From Glycomyces sp040645615 (lineage in GTDB: Bacteria > Actinomycetota > Actinomycetes > Mycobacteriales > Micromonosporaceae): a stretch of DNA of 64,000 nt. The stretch's first letter is position 1, and each line of letters starts with the position of its first letter. The stretch lies in assembly GCF_040645615.1 (NCBI RefSeq), contig NZ_JBEYYO010000015.1, forward strand, positions 78,657 through 142,656, written 5' to 3'. Shown here one piece after another: positions 25,054 to 34,066 of the stretch. The notes below the pieces were generated by a model, which saw only the letters and a list, made by a program, of their open reading frames with translations, did not search any database and was not told the origin of the DNA. Both the position numbers and the translations under genes were made by a program.

Positions 25054-25090
25054 GAATCCGATAGGATATATCCTATATGATATAGGATTC
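25054..25090. repeat. AT-rich palindrome ATAGGATATATCCTAT in a divergent promoter region
   Basis: The core is 25061-25076, flanked by a partial second copy and enclosed by GAATCC (25054-25059) and GGATTC (25085-25090) as an outer inverted repeat. It lies between the divergent membrane-protein and GH92 genes, about 80 bp from each start, where a regulator could control both. Confidence 0.8.
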
Positions 25091-25168
25091 CCGGCGGCGA
25101 GGGAAAGTCCGCACCTTCACATCGCCGTAACGAGGCTGTGACAGCGGCGTCCTAGCCTCGGTCGCATC

Positions 25169-27328
25169 TTGGACAGCGTTGACCCGTTCATCGGTACCGA
25201 AGCGACCGATCTGCCCGCGGCGCAGGGGCTGGCCGCCACTTGGTGGTGGCCCAAACCCCAGGTGGGCAACACGCACCCGGGCGCGTGCCACCCGCTGGGG
25301 ATGGTCTCGGCCTGCGCCTGCTCGGGGGCCTACCCGACCGGCTACGGCCGCTACGGGATCTCCACCGAGGGCGCCCCGCCCGAGCTCTTCGACGACTACC
25401 TCGCGAGCGGGTTCACGCATTTCCAGCAGTCCGGGACGGGCGCGATCCGCAAGTACTACAACTACTTCCGCGTCACGCCGATGATCGAGCCCTTGGACGC
25501 GTTGGGCACTCGCTGGCGGCTGAGGGACGAGGAGGCCTCGCCGGGGTATTACGCGGCGACGCTGGAGAACGGCATCCGCTGCGAGCTGACGGTGGGCGAG
25601 AAGACCGCCGTCCACCGCTACACCTTCCCCGCCTCGTCCTCGTCCCGCGTGGTGCTCGACTTCTCCTACGGGGGCTTGGCGATCGAGCACGGCGCGACGG
25701 TGCCGCTGCGGGCCGGGATCGAGAGCCTGGGCCAAGGCGGGGCGCGGGGCACGGTCGTCATGGAGGGTATTCCACTGTCGATCCATGTGGAGGCCGACAC
25801 TCCGAATTGGAGGCAGCTGGTTTGGTACGACCGGCGCCGCGTCGACGGCGGGACCCGCCTGGACTTCGACTACATCCGACGCACCACGTTGCGGCCCTTC
25901 GGGTTGATGTTCATGGGCCCGACCCGGGCCGGGCAGACCGTGGAGCTGCGCATGGGCTTCTCGATGCGCGGCACCGAGCAGGCCCGCGAGAATCTGGAGC
26001 GGGCGCTCCCCGGCGGCGCGGGCTTCGACGTGTGCCGCAACAAGACTCGTCAGGCCTGGTCCTCCTATTTCTCCCAAGTGGAGGTCGAGGGCGGCACCCC
26101 CGAACGCCGCGAGGTGTTCGCCACGAGCCTCTACCACTCGCTGATCAAGCCGTGCTTCGCCGACGACGAGAGCCCGTTCTGGCCCTCGGACGGCCCGTTC
26201 GCCTACGACATCGCGACCATGTGGGACATGTACAAGACCCAGTTCCCGCTGCTGACGGCCCTGAACCCGAAGCGCGGCGCGGACATGCTCGAATCCCTGG
26301 TGCGCGTGGCCGAGGAGGAGGGGAACCTCCCGATCGGCTACCGCATGGCCCGCGGCTCGGACCGGTTCTTCCGCCAGGCCTCGGCGCTGGCGCACACCGT
26401 GCTCGCCGACGGGTTCCAGCTCGGTCTCGAAGGCCTCGAATGGGATTGGGCGCTCGTCCACATGCAGGACGACCTGCGGCGCGGCTACGGCGAGGAGTTC
26501 GCCGAGCGCGGCGTGGTCCACCCCGTCAGCCACACCCTCGACCTCGCGGTCGGCTACTGGTGCACCGCGATCGTGGCCCGCGGCCTGGGCGACGAGCGCC
26601 TCGCCCTCGAACTCGAATCGAAGTCCCGCGCCTGGACGAACGCGTTCGGCCCCGACGGGCTCCTGCGCGATTCGAGCTTCTACGAGGGCGGGCGCTGGAA
26701 CTACTCGTTCCGGCTCCTCCACGACATGGCCTCCCGCATCGAGCTCGCCGGAGGCGACGCGGCCTTCACCGCGCTGCTGGACCGTTTCTTCGGCTACGGC
26801 CCCGAACCCGCCCGGTTCGAAGGCCTCAACAACGAACCCGACATGGAGGCCCCCTGGGCCTACCACTACGCCGGGCGGCCCGACCGCACCGCCGAGGTCG
26901 TGCACGCCGCGCTCGCCCACCGGTTCGGGACCGGCCGCGGGGGCCTTCCCGGCAACGACGACTCCGGGGCGCTGTCCTCGTGGTACGTCTGGGCCTCGCT
27001 GGGCCTGTTCCCGGTCGCGGGCCAGAACCTGTTCCTGGTCAACGCCCCCGCGTTCAAGGGCGGGCGGTTCCGCTTCGGCGGCAACGACTTCGAACTGGTC
27101 ACGACCGGCCACGAGGAGTCCGGCATCGGCGCCGACGCCTCGCCTTCCGCGCAGTACGTCCAGTCGGCCCGCCTCGACGGCAGGCCCCTGGAGCACGGCT
27201 GCATCACCGGCACGCAGCTGCACGGCGGCGGACGCCTGGAGATCGAGCTCGGGCCCGCGCCATCGGCGTGGGCGACGAAGCTGCGCCCGCCGTCCGCCTC
27301 CGACCGTCCTCAGGAGTTCCCATCGTGA
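25169..27328 (+). CDS. GH92 family alpha-mannosidase
   Basis: The 719-residue protein starts DSVDPFIGTEATDLP and has the GH92 signatures: GNTHPGACHPLGMVS, RYGISTEG, an IATMWDMYKTQFPLLTAL helix and the catalytic-acid region GNDDSGALSSWYVWASLGLF. GH92 enzymes are Ca2+-dependent exo-alpha-mannosidases. No signal peptide is visible, so it probably acts in the cytoplasm on imported mannosides, or is exported in another way. The apparent start is TTG without a good ribosome-binding site, so it may be leaderless. It overlaps the GT4 gene by 4 bp, indicating co-translation. Confidence 0.9.
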   Translation: MDSVDPFIGTEATDLPAAQGLAATWWWPKPQVGNTHPGACHPLGMVSACACSGAYPTGYGRYGISTEGAPPELFDDYLASGFTHFQQSGTGAIRKYYNYFRVTPMIEPLDALGTRWRLRDEEASPGYYAATLENGIRCELTVGEKTAVHRYTFPASSSSRVVLDFSYGGLAIEHGATVPLRAGIESLGQGGARGTVVMEGIPLSIHVEADTPNWRQLVWYDRRRVDGGTRLDFDYIRRTTLRPFGLMFMGPTRAGQTVELRMGFSMRGTEQARENLERALPGGAGFDVCRNKTRQAWSSYFSQVEVEGGTPERREVFATSLYHSLIKPCFADDESPFWPSDGPFAYDIATMWDMYKTQFPLLTALNPKRGADMLESLVRVAEEEGNLPIGYRMARGSDRFFRQASALAHTVLADGFQLGLEGLEWDWALVHMQDDLRRGYGEEFAERGVVHPVSHTLDLAVGYWCTAIVARGLGDERLALELESKSRAWTNAFGPDGLLRDSSFYEGGRWNYSFRLLHDMASRIELAGGDAAFTALLDRFFGYGPEPARFEGLNNEPDMEAPWAYHYAGRPDRTAEVVHAALAHRFGTGRGGLPGNDDSGALSSWYVWASLGLFPVAGQNLFLVNAPAFKGGRFRFGGNDFELVTTGHEESGIGADASPSAQYVQSARLDGRPLEHGCITGTQLHGGGRLEIELGPAPSAWATKLRPPSASDRPQEFPS

Positions 27329-28602
27329 TCGACAAGCCCAAGCGCCGCCTCGTGATCGTCGTCCGCGCCGACCCGGTCATCTGCGGCCACGCCACCGAGG
27401 CCCGCGGCCTCGCCGAAGTGGCCCTGACCCGCGGCTTCGACGACGTGCGGATCGTGACCTGGCCGATCGAAGCGCTCCAGGCCGCCGGGCTCCCGCTCAA
27501 ACCCCTCGGCGAACTCCTCCCGTACTCGCCGGGCATTACCGTCGAGCGGCCCGATCCGGTCGGCGACTACCGCGTCCCCGACGGCCGCCACCTCATCGGC
27601 CTGGCCGGTCGCCTCTTCGAGCTCTTCGCCGACGGCGTCCCCACCGTGTGCATGTCGATGTACCTGACCCCGCACGCGAACGCGGTCGTCGAGGCCCTCA
27701 GGTCGGTCCGCGCCGCCGGGCTCGAATCCGACGTCACCACCATCGCCGAAGCGGTCGGCTCCGACATCACCAACGTGGTCCGCTCCTGCCTCGAACAAGG
27801 GCAGCTCGGCGCGGCCGCGACCCTGTTCACGACCTATCTCGCCAACGACCGCTGCGTGGCCGTCTCCGCCTACACCCGTGACCTCATCATCGACGCCGCC
27901 GCCCAGCTCGACCTCGCCTGCGGCACCCGCTTCGCCGACGAGATCGCCCACCGCGTCGAGGTCTCCTACCCCGCGGTCGACGCGAGCCGCTACACCGAGC
28001 TCGATCCATCCGATGTGGACACAGCGCTCGCCTCCCGCGGACTCCGGCGCGACGGCTACATACTCTTCCTCTCCCGCGTCGCCGCCGCCAAAGGCGCCGA
28101 CGACCTCATCGCCGCCTACCGCGCCTCCGCCGCCAGCGCCACGTGCAAGCTCGTCATCGCCGGGAACGGCCCGGCGCTGGACCAGACCCGGGCTCTCGCC
28201 GAGGGCGACGAGCGGATCGCCTTCCTCACCGACGTCAGCGACGAGGAGAAGCCGCTGCTCATGAACGGTTGCGCCGCATACGCACTGCCCTCGAAGCCGC
28301 GCCCGGAGTTCGTGGAGACCTTCGGCATCGCCCTGGTCGAGAAGATGCTCGCCGGTGGCGGCCCGGTGATCACCACCCGGACCGGCGGCATCCCCGAAGC
28401 GGTGGGGGAGCACGCGATCGAGGTCCCGCCCGCCGACCCCGCGGCGCTCGCGGCCGCGATCGACCGCGCGCTGGCGATGAGCCCGGCCGAACGCGAGGCG
28501 AAGGCCGAGGCCGCCCGCGCCTACGCGATGCGCTTCGACCGCGCCGCGGTCTTCGACAACCTCTTCGCCCCGGTTCCGGAGAGCGTCCACGCCACCCGCT
28601 GA
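27325..28602 (+). CDS. GT4-type glycosyltransferase
   Basis: The 425-residue protein has a GT-B fold. The N-terminal half is atypical, with an RADPVICGHATEARGLAEVAL segment and a YLTPHANAV loop. The C-terminal donor domain is classical, with GYILFLSRVAAAKGADDL, KLVIAGNGP and the acidic EX7E motif in PRPEFVETFGIALVEKMLAGG. It transfers a nucleotide-sugar donor to an unknown acceptor. The GTGA overlap with the GH92 gene suggests one pathway, such as turnover and rebuilding of a mannosylated compound. Confidence 0.88.
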   Translation: MIDKPKRRLVIVVRADPVICGHATEARGLAEVALTRGFDDVRIVTWPIEALQAAGLPLKPLGELLPYSPGITVERPDPVGDYRVPDGRHLIGLAGRLFELFADGVPTVCMSMYLTPHANAVVEALRSVRAAGLESDVTTIAEAVGSDITNVVRSCLEQGQLGAAATLFTTYLANDRCVAVSAYTRDLIIDAAAQLDLACGTRFADEIAHRVEVSYPAVDASRYTELDPSDVDTALASRGLRRDGYILFLSRVAAAKGADDLIAAYRASAASATCKLVIAGNGPALDQTRALAEGDERIAFLTDVSDEEKPLLMNGCAAYALPSKPRPEFVETFGIALVEKMLAGGGPVITTRTGGIPEAVGEHAIEVPPADPAALAAAIDRALAMSPAEREAKAEAARAYAMRFDRAAVFDNLFAPVPESVHATR

Positions 28603-28923
28603 CCAGGCATTCCACGTCAGCTGAAAAAACTTCAGAGAACCCGGCAACCTTCTGGGCCTTCGCGGCGACTGCATGTCGGTGCGGCACCCCGGCTCCGCCG
28701 CACCCACAACGTTCCACGACTGGGGAGGCGCGCATGGCCGCACCGCACGCCGCGACATGTCACGCGCGGCGGACATGCCCGCCTTCCCCCCGCGCCGCCG
28801 CTGCCAGGCGGCACCGGGATCTGGGAGAGGCCTGCCTCTCGTGGTCTCCACTCCGCTGATCCCCGAGGGGCGCGGGCACCGGGGGTGCCCGCGCTCGCGC
28901 GCTGATCGGAAGGCGAGGGCGCT
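28603..28923. other. 320-bp intergenic region with a terminator-like hairpin
   Basis: No convincing gene is present. An 11-bp stem GCGCGGGCACC/GGTGCCCGCGC (28870-28880 with 28884-28894) could terminate upstream transcription. It lies just before the sigma-factor gene. A GGCAACC stretch near 28643 could belong to an ECF-type promoter, but I cannot assign one. Confidence 0.4.
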
Positions 28924-28983
28924 ATGGTCCGGCTGCTAGAATCGCCGCCACCCCGACAGCGCACCGTACCCGAAGGACCCCCG

Positions 28984-29523
28984 TTGGACCTCCCCGCTGA
29001 AATGGAGGAGGACGCGTTCCGCGCCTTCTTCGAGCGGCACCACGCCGAGCTGGCGCGCTTCGCGTGGCTCCTCATCGGCGAGCGGGGCGCGGCCGAGGAC
29101 ATCGCGGCCGACGCGATGCTCGCGGTGTGGCGGCAGTGGGACCAGGCCCGCAGGGCCCGTTCGCAGATCGCCTACGCGCGGGGGATCGTCGCCAACCTCG
29201 CCAAGTCCCGCATCCGCGCCGCGGTGCGCGAACGGCGCAGGAACATGCTGTTCTGGCAGCGGCCGGGCGAAGTCGAAGAGGGCCCCGACACCGCCGCGGT
29301 CGTCGACGTGCGGGCCGCTCTGGCCCGGCTTCCTTTGCGCCGCAGGACCTGCGTGGTGCTGCGGCATTCACTCGGGTTGTCGGAGAAGGAGACCGCCGAA
29401 GCGCTGGGGATCTCGGTGGGCACGGTCAAGAGCCTGACGTCCCGCGGCCTGGCCGACCTACGCCGCGTTCTGGGACCGCCTCCGCAAGGACCGGGGCCGA
29501 CACGAAACGGGGTGCCGTCGTGA
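28984..29523 (+). CDS. ECF RNA polymerase sigma factor, SigE/SigM-like
   Basis: The protein is 179 residues from TTG 28984. Region sigma2 has AFRAFFERHHAELARFAWLL and AAEDIAADAMLAVWRQW. Region sigma4 has LPLRRRTCVVLRHSLGLSEKETAEALGISVGTVKSLTSRGL. This matches the SigE family of actinomycete extracytoplasmic-function sigmas. Start choice: TTG 28984 has AAGGA 6 bases upstream and gives the usual N-terminus; ATG 28924 would add 20 proline-rich residues. It overlaps the next gene by 4 bp, the usual sigma/anti-sigma coupling. Confidence 0.85.
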   Translation: MDLPAEMEEDAFRAFFERHHAELARFAWLLIGERGAAEDIAADAMLAVWRQWDQARRARSQIAYARGIVANLAKSRIRAAVRERRRNMLFWQRPGEVEEGPDTAAVVDVRAALARLPLRRRTCVVLRHSLGLSEKETAEALGISVGTVKSLTSRGLADLRRVLGPPPQGPGPTRNGVPS

Positions 29524-30287
29524 ACGACGAACTGCCCGAGCGCCTCCGCTCGGCCGGAGACGACTTCTCCCCCGACCGCGACCGCATGTGGTCGCGCGTA
29601 TCCGATGGGATGCGCGAGCCGCGCCAGGCCGCCGAGCGCCGCCCGCAATGGCGGATGCCGTTGGCGGCCTTGGCCGCCGGAGCAGCCGTGGTCCTCATAG
29701 GAGGCGTGGTGCTCCTCGGCCAGGCCATCGGCCTGGGCCCGGTGATCTCGCCGAGCCCCGAGCCTCCCGCGGCCGGACCCGGCACCCGGTCCGCCGAGGC
29801 CTCCGAGACGGCCACCGACCCGGGCTCCTCCGAAGCCGGCGTCCCCTCCTCGGCCGAGATCACCGAGAGCGCGACGGGCACCGAGACCGGTGAAGCGCCC
29901 GAGCAGGATCCGCGGTGGATCACTGTGGACTCAGGGATCGACTCCAACTCCAACGCGTACTGGTCCCAGGTGAACCTGGTTTTCGCGAACTCGGAGCCTT
30001 TGACGCGCTTGGACGTCGAACTGCGCGTGGCGATCGGCGACGGCATCAACTCGCTCGGCACCTGGAACACCGACAACAACCTCTTCAGTGAAGGCACCGA
30101 GTCCGAAGAGGACGGTTTCATGGTGTACCGCTGGACCCTCAAGGACGGCGCGACCCTCCCGCCGGGCTCCTACACGCTCGCCGCGCAGTTCAGCCACGAC
30201 CAGGGCCCGCGCTCGGCCGATGAGGACTCCTACCGCTTCGACGCGGCCACCGAGACCGAGTCGGGCCGCGTCGAAGGCGGCATCTGA
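29520..30287 (+). CDS. Single-pass membrane protein, probable anti-sigma partner
   Basis: The 255-residue protein has a short cytoplasmic N-terminus of about 45 residues (ELPERLRSAGDDFSPDRDRMW), one membrane helix (about 47-70), a Ser/Thr/Glu/Pro-rich linker (75-135) and an extracellular beta-rich domain of about 115 residues with no recognised family. Translational coupling to the sigma gene and the topology fit a sensor/anti-sigma role. The cytoplasmic part lacks the zinc HXXXCXXC motif. The extracellular domain would be the signal sensor. Confidence 0.72.
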   Translation: MNDELPERLRSAGDDFSPDRDRMWSRVSDGMREPRQAAERRPQWRMPLAALAAGAAVVLIGGVVLLGQAIGLGPVISPSPEPPAAGPGTRSAEASETATDPGSSEAGVPSSAEITESATGTETGEAPEQDPRWITVDSGIDSNSNAYWSQVNLVFANSEPLTRLDVELRVAIGDGINSLGTWNTDNNLFSEGTESEEDGFMVYRWTLKDGATLPPGSYTLAAQFSHDQGPRSADEDSYRFDAATETESGRVEGGI

Positions 30288-31016
30288 TCAGAAGCTGATC
30301 AGCTCGAACGTGGTCGCGTAGGCGGTGCCGAACCGCTCCCCCGAGGCTTTCGCGAACGAGGTCAAGAACCCGCGCGCGTACGTCTCGGGGTCCTCGTCGG
30401 TGAGCGCCGAGATGTACGCCCGATGCTCCACAAGGGACGCCACTCCGGCTTCGATCGTGTCGGTCACGTCCACCGCGTGACTCGCCTCCGGCGAGGCCGC
30501 GAGCGCGACCCACCGCACCCCGCCCCACGGCTCCAGGCCCTCCTCGGCCAGTTCGGGGAAGATCCACCGGTTGCCCGCGTCGTTCGCCGCGTCCAGGACG
30601 GCCTCGCCCACGGCCCGGTGGTCGGCGCTGTTCCAGGTTCCGGGGAAGAAGTTGTCGCGCCGGTTGAGGGTGATCACCAGCTCGGGCCGGTGCCTGCGGA
30701 TCGCGGCGGCCAGGTCGCGCCGCAGCCCCACTCCGCCCACGACCTGACCGTCGGGGTGGTCGAGGAACTCGACGCTGGAGACGCCCACGACCGCCGCCGA
30801 AGCGCGCTGCTCGGCGTCGCGGATCGGCGCGCACTCGGTGGGCGACATCGTGTCGATCCCGGCCTCGCCCCTGGTCACCATGAGATAGGCGACCTCGCGA
30901 CCGCCCCGCGTCCACCGCGCGACGGCCGCTGCGGCGCCGTACTCCATGTCATCGGGATGCGCGACGATCGCAAGGGCCTTGGTCCAGTCTTCGGGCATCG
31001 CAAGAAGATCGCTCAT
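30288..31016 (-). CDS. PIG-L family N-deacetylase
   Basis: The protein is 242 residues from ATG 31016; a GTG two codons upstream is also possible. The zinc-binding AHPDDMEYGAAA is near residue 20. DSADHRAV-type histidines appear as WNSADHRAVGEAV, and VTRGEAG follows the second strand. Family members deacetylate N-acetylglucosaminyl compounds such as the mycothiol precursor (MshB) or its conjugates (Mca). The sequence lacks extra domains and cannot be placed in one subgroup. Its stop abuts the convergent anti-sigma-like gene with no gap. Confidence 0.86.
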   Translation of the reverse strand: MSDLLAMPEDWTKALAIVAHPDDMEYGAAAAVARWTRGGREVAYLMVTRGEAGIDTMSPTECAPIRDAEQRASAAVVGVSSVEFLDHPDGQVVGGVGLRRDLAAAIRRHRPELVITLNRRDNFFPGTWNSADHRAVGEAVLDAANDAGNRWIFPELAEEGLEPWGGVRWVALAASPEASHAVDVTDTIEAGVASLVEHRAYISALTDEDPETYARGFLTSFAKASGERFGTAYATTFELISF

Positions 31017-31034
31017 CCCCACATTATGGGTCTT

Positions 31035-31499
31035 TCAGCAAGCGCAGGAGACCCCAGAGACCGGGACGGTGCGCGGGTCGGGTTCGCCGCGCTCGGTGCC
31101 TTCGTCGGTGGCGACCGGCAGGCCCTCGCGGATCCAGTACTCCATGCCGCCGATCATCTCCTTGACCTGGTAGCCGAGCCTCGCGAACTCGACGGCGGCG
31201 CGGTAGGCGCCGTTGCAGCCCGGGCCCCAGCAGTAGACGACGACCGGGAGCGATTTGTCGATCTCGGCGGCCGCGCGGGCCGCGATCTGGTCGGTCGGCA
31301 GGTGCACCGCGCCGGGAGCTCGGCCCTGGTCCCAGGCGGCCTGGCCGCGGGAGTCCACGAGCGTGAACCCGGGCGCGTCGGCTTCCAAGGCGGAGTGGAC
31401 GTCCGCGACGTCGGTGCGGAAGGCGAGCTGCCTGGTGAAGAAGGCGAGCGCGTCCGCGGGGCTGGCGGGCGGCACGGTGAGAACGGCGTTCGTATCCAT
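31035..31499 (-). CDS. Rhodanese-domain sulfurtransferase
   Basis: The 154-residue single rhodanese domain has FTLVDSRGQAAWDQGRAPGA, then HLPTDQIA and the active-site cysteine in VVYCWGPGCNGAYRAA (the cysteine begins a six-residue loop), then GYQVKEMIGGMEYW. It ends in a Cys-containing tail SCAC. Such proteins move sulfane sulfur or detoxify thiols. Upstream (31515-31550), two direct repeats GGTACAAA 20 bases apart may be a regulator site. Confidence 0.86.
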   Translation of the reverse strand: MDTNAVLTVPPASPADALAFFTRQLAFRTDVADVHSALEADAPGFTLVDSRGQAAWDQGRAPGAVHLPTDQIAARAAAEIDKSLPVVVYCWGPGCNGAYRAAVEFARLGYQVKEMIGGMEYWIREGLPVATDEGTERGEPDPRTVPVSGVSCAC

Positions 31500-31628
31500 G
31501 AGCCCAACTTACATACTGGTACAAACGAATTAATGCATCGGTACAAAGATCGGCCCTGATGGGCACGCTTTCGACGAGGCGTAGCGTAGACGCCGCCGAC
31601 GTTTCCCGCATCGAAGAGAGGTCCCACC

Positions 31629-32465
31629 ATGGCACCCACCGCACCCACGGTCGCACTCGCCCACGGCGCTTCGATGCCGCTGCTCGGGCTCGGCACCTGG
31701 CCGATGGACGACGCCGAGGCCGAGCGCGTGGTCGCCGAGGCGATCGGGCTCGGCTACCGACTCGTGGACACCGCCGAGAACTACGCCAACGAACGCGGTG
31801 TCGGCAAGGGCCTCAAGGCTTCCGGGGTGGCGCGCGAGGACCTGTTCGTGACCACCAAGTTCAACCGCCAGTGGCACGGCGTCGAGCTCGCGGCCGAGGC
31901 CTGCGAAAGGAGTCTCGACCGGCTCGGCCTCGACTACCTCGATCTCTTGCTCATCCACTGGCCGAACCCCAAGCACGGCAAGTACGTCGAGGCCTGGCAG
32001 GGCCTGGCCCGCCTCCTGGACACTGGTCGCGTCAAGGCCATCGGCACCTCGAACTTCAAACCGGCCCACCTCGACCGGATCATCGAATCGACCGGCGTCG
32101 TCCCCGACGTCAACCAGATTCAGTTGAGCCCCTTCACCACCCGCTCCGAGGCCCGTGCGTACCACGCCGAGAAGGGCATCGTGACCCAATCCTGGTCCCC
32201 GATCGGCGGCCAAGGCGCCCAGGTCCGCGAACACCCTGCGGTCCTCGAACTCGCCGAGAAGTACGACCGCACCCCGGTCCAGATCATCCTCCGCTGGCAC
32301 CTCGACCTCGGCCTCGCAACAGTCCCCAAATCCAGCGACCCGGAGCGCCTCGCCCAAAACCTCGCGGTCTTCGACTTCACCCTCACTCCCGAAGACCGCC
32401 AAGCGATCTCAGCACTCGACCAAGGCGAGGCGGCAGCTGCCGACTCCGACGACTTCGGCCACTGA
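31629..32465 (+). CDS. Aldo/keto reductase (2,5-diketo-gluconate reductase type)
   Basis: The 278-residue TIM-barrel enzyme has the catalytic tetrad Asp and Tyr in LVDTAENYANE, Lys in VTTKFN and His in LLIHWPNP, plus the NADPH-binding IPKS-like VPKSSDPERL near the C-terminus. It reduces carbonyls with NADPH. GAAGAGAGG precedes the ATG. It is divergent from the rhodanese gene and followed by an MFS gene. The physiological substrate is unknown. Confidence 0.92.
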   Translation: MAPTAPTVALAHGASMPLLGLGTWPMDDAEAERVVAEAIGLGYRLVDTAENYANERGVGKGLKASGVAREDLFVTTKFNRQWHGVELAAEACERSLDRLGLDYLDLLLIHWPNPKHGKYVEAWQGLARLLDTGRVKAIGTSNFKPAHLDRIIESTGVVPDVNQIQLSPFTTRSEARAYHAEKGIVTQSWSPIGGQGAQVREHPAVLELAEKYDRTPVQIILRWHLDLGLATVPKSSDPERLAQNLAVFDFTLTPEDRQAISALDQGEAAAADSDDFGH

Positions 32466-32530
32466 GCCGCGCGGCTCGCTACCCTCGATCCTCGCGGCGC
32501 CTCATCGAGTCGAATCGATGAGGTGCCGCG

Positions 32531-33826
32531 ATGCCATGTGTCGATCGGACTGGTCGAGGAGCGACGTTGGGGTATGTGCGGTTGTTGCGGCAGCGGCGGG
32601 TGCTTGTGCTTTGGGGGGCGCAGACGCTGTCGGTGTTCGGGGACCGGATGTACGCACTGGCGATCATGTGGGTGGCGTGGGAGCAGGCCGGGGCCGGGGC
32701 CATGGGGCTCGTGGCGATCGCCGAATCGCTGCCGTACATCCTCATGGGGACCTTCGGACGGCGGATCGTCGCTTGGTGCACGTCGCTAGGGGCCCTGGCG
32801 ATCCTCGACGTGGCCCGCGCCGTGCTCGTCGTCGCGCTCCCGCTCGCCTGGGAGTGGCACGGCGTTCCGGGGCTGCTGGCGCTCGCGTTGCTGCTCGGAT
32901 GCTGCGGTTCCCTGTTCGACCCGAACCTGCACACGCTCGTCCCCGATTTCGTCGAGCCTCGCGATGTCCAGGCCGTCGTCGGCTTGATGGACCTCTCCGG
33001 CCGGATCGCCCGCATCGCCGGTCCGGGCGCGGCCGGGGCGCTGCTGGCGGTCATCCCGATGCGAGAGTTGTTCTGGATCGACAGCGCGACCTTCATCGTC
33101 TCCGCGATCGCCCTGGTGCTCCTCGCCAGACGCGTGAATGTCAAGTCCCGCGTCCCCGTAAGCGCCGCAACGCATATCGAGCGCCCGCGCGCCTCGACGC
33201 TGCTCCGTTCCAGTCCCGACGTCGGCGTCGCGATGCTCGTCGCCGGGTTCGGCACCATCGCCGGGGCCTGCGCGCTGGCGATGCCCGCGCTGCTCGAAGG
33301 CAGTCTCGACGCGGGTGCCGGTGCGTACGGGGCGATCCTCGCGGCCACCGGAGGCGGCGCGCTCGTCGCGAACCTGATCGCGGGGAACTGGCGGCTTCCG
33401 GGGCCGCCCATGGCAATCTACTGTGGAGTATCGGCTCTGCTCGGCTTGCTCATGGCCGCCAACGCAGGAGCGTTCTCCGTGGTGTACCTGTTCGCGGTCG
33501 CGGCCCTGACCGGCATGGTCACGCCGTTCTTGCCGATCACCCTCAACACTCACCTGGCCGGTTTCCCGACTCCGGCCAGGCTCCGCTTGATCACGGTGAA
33601 CTTGACGGTCGCGCGCACCACGGGCACCCTCGCGATGCTCTTCCTCCCCGCCCTCGCCGCGGCCGATCCGGCCCGCGGATTCGCCGTCAGCGGCGTTTCA
33701 CTCGCGGCGATCGCACTCCTGGGCGCGCTGGCCGTGGCGTTGCTCGCCCGCCGCTCGAACCACCCTGATGAGAACGCGAAACCGTCAACTGAAGTTGACG
33801 ATTCTCGGGTTGTCAACTACGGTTGA
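32531..33826 (+). CDS. MFS transporter (EntS/exporter-like)
   Basis: The 431-residue protein has about 12 membrane helices and starts the transporter part with RLLRQRRVLVLWGAQTLSVFGDRMY, typical of the MFS_3/EntS-like exporter group. The loop between helices 2 and 3 has GTFGRRIVAW rather than the full family DR-x-x-RR, a possible divergence. The ATG at 32531 has GAGGTG upstream; a GTG at 32576 would give the minimal protein. The last codons overlap two GTCAAC/GTTGAC palindromes that control the next gene. Confidence 0.85.
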   Translation: MPCVDRTGRGATLGYVRLLRQRRVLVLWGAQTLSVFGDRMYALAIMWVAWEQAGAGAMGLVAIAESLPYILMGTFGRRIVAWCTSLGALAILDVARAVLVVALPLAWEWHGVPGLLALALLLGCCGSLFDPNLHTLVPDFVEPRDVQAVVGLMDLSGRIARIAGPGAAGALLAVIPMRELFWIDSATFIVSAIALVLLARRVNVKSRVPVSAATHIERPRASTLLRSSPDVGVAMLVAGFGTIAGACALAMPALLEGSLDAGAGAYGAILAATGGGALVANLIAGNWRLPGPPMAIYCGVSALLGLLMAANAGAFSVVYLFAVAALTGMVTPFLPITLNTHLAGFPTPARLRLITVNLTVARTTGTLAMLFLPALAAADPARGFAVSGVSLAAIALLGALAVALLARRSNHPDENAKPSTEVDDSRVVNYG

Positions 33827-33827
33827 C
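33783..33827. promoter_or_regulatory. Paired GTCAAC-type operators before the HTH gene
   Basis: CGTCAACT, 2 bases, AGTTGACG (33783-33800) and GTCAAC, 4 bases, GTTGAC (33812-33827) are two inverted repeats with the same half-site. They immediately precede the HTH gene start at 33830 and overlap the end of the MFS gene. They are probable binding sites for the encoded HTH protein (autoregulation), and the second would overlap the ribosome-binding region. Confidence 0.72.
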
Positions 33828-33829
33828 GG

Positions 33830-34066
33830 ATGGGTGCTGATGAACTCGCCGCCATGGCGGCGGCCACCGCCGATTCCGATCCGCTTCAAGGGCTGAAGGC
33901 CCTCGCGGAGGTGCGGGCCGAGGCGGAGCGGGTTGAGGCCGTGCTGGTTCGGCGTGCCCGCAACAACGGTTCCAGCTGGGCGCAGATCGCTGCCGTTCTG
34001 GGAGTCTCGAAGCAGGCCGTGCACAAGAAGTACGCGGGCCGCGGGCTGTTGGGCGGCCGGTCGTGA
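33830..34066 (+). CDS. Small helix-turn-helix protein
   Basis: The 78-residue protein has a helical N-terminal part (about 1-45, rich in Ala/Glu, with LKALAEVRAEAERVEAVLV) and a C-terminal HTH (SSWAQIAAVLGVSKQAVHKKYAG). It lacks a ligand domain. Two palindromes sit at its start codon. It overlaps the serine-hydrolase gene by 4 bp, so the two are translationally coupled. Similar HTH plus Clp- or hydrolase-linked pairs occur in actinomycetes; the signal is unknown. Confidence 0.8.
   Translation: MGADELAAMAAATADSDPLQGLKALAEVRAEAERVEAVLVRRARNNGSSWAQIAAVLGVSKQAVHKKYAGRGLLGGRS

Noticed and set aside
25073..27223. Long antisense open frames opposite the GH92, symporter and 742-aa genes and others
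   Set aside because: They are explained by extreme third-position GC on the real strand, encode Arg/Gly/Ala/Pro-rich sequence without family motifs, and oppose genes with clear domains.
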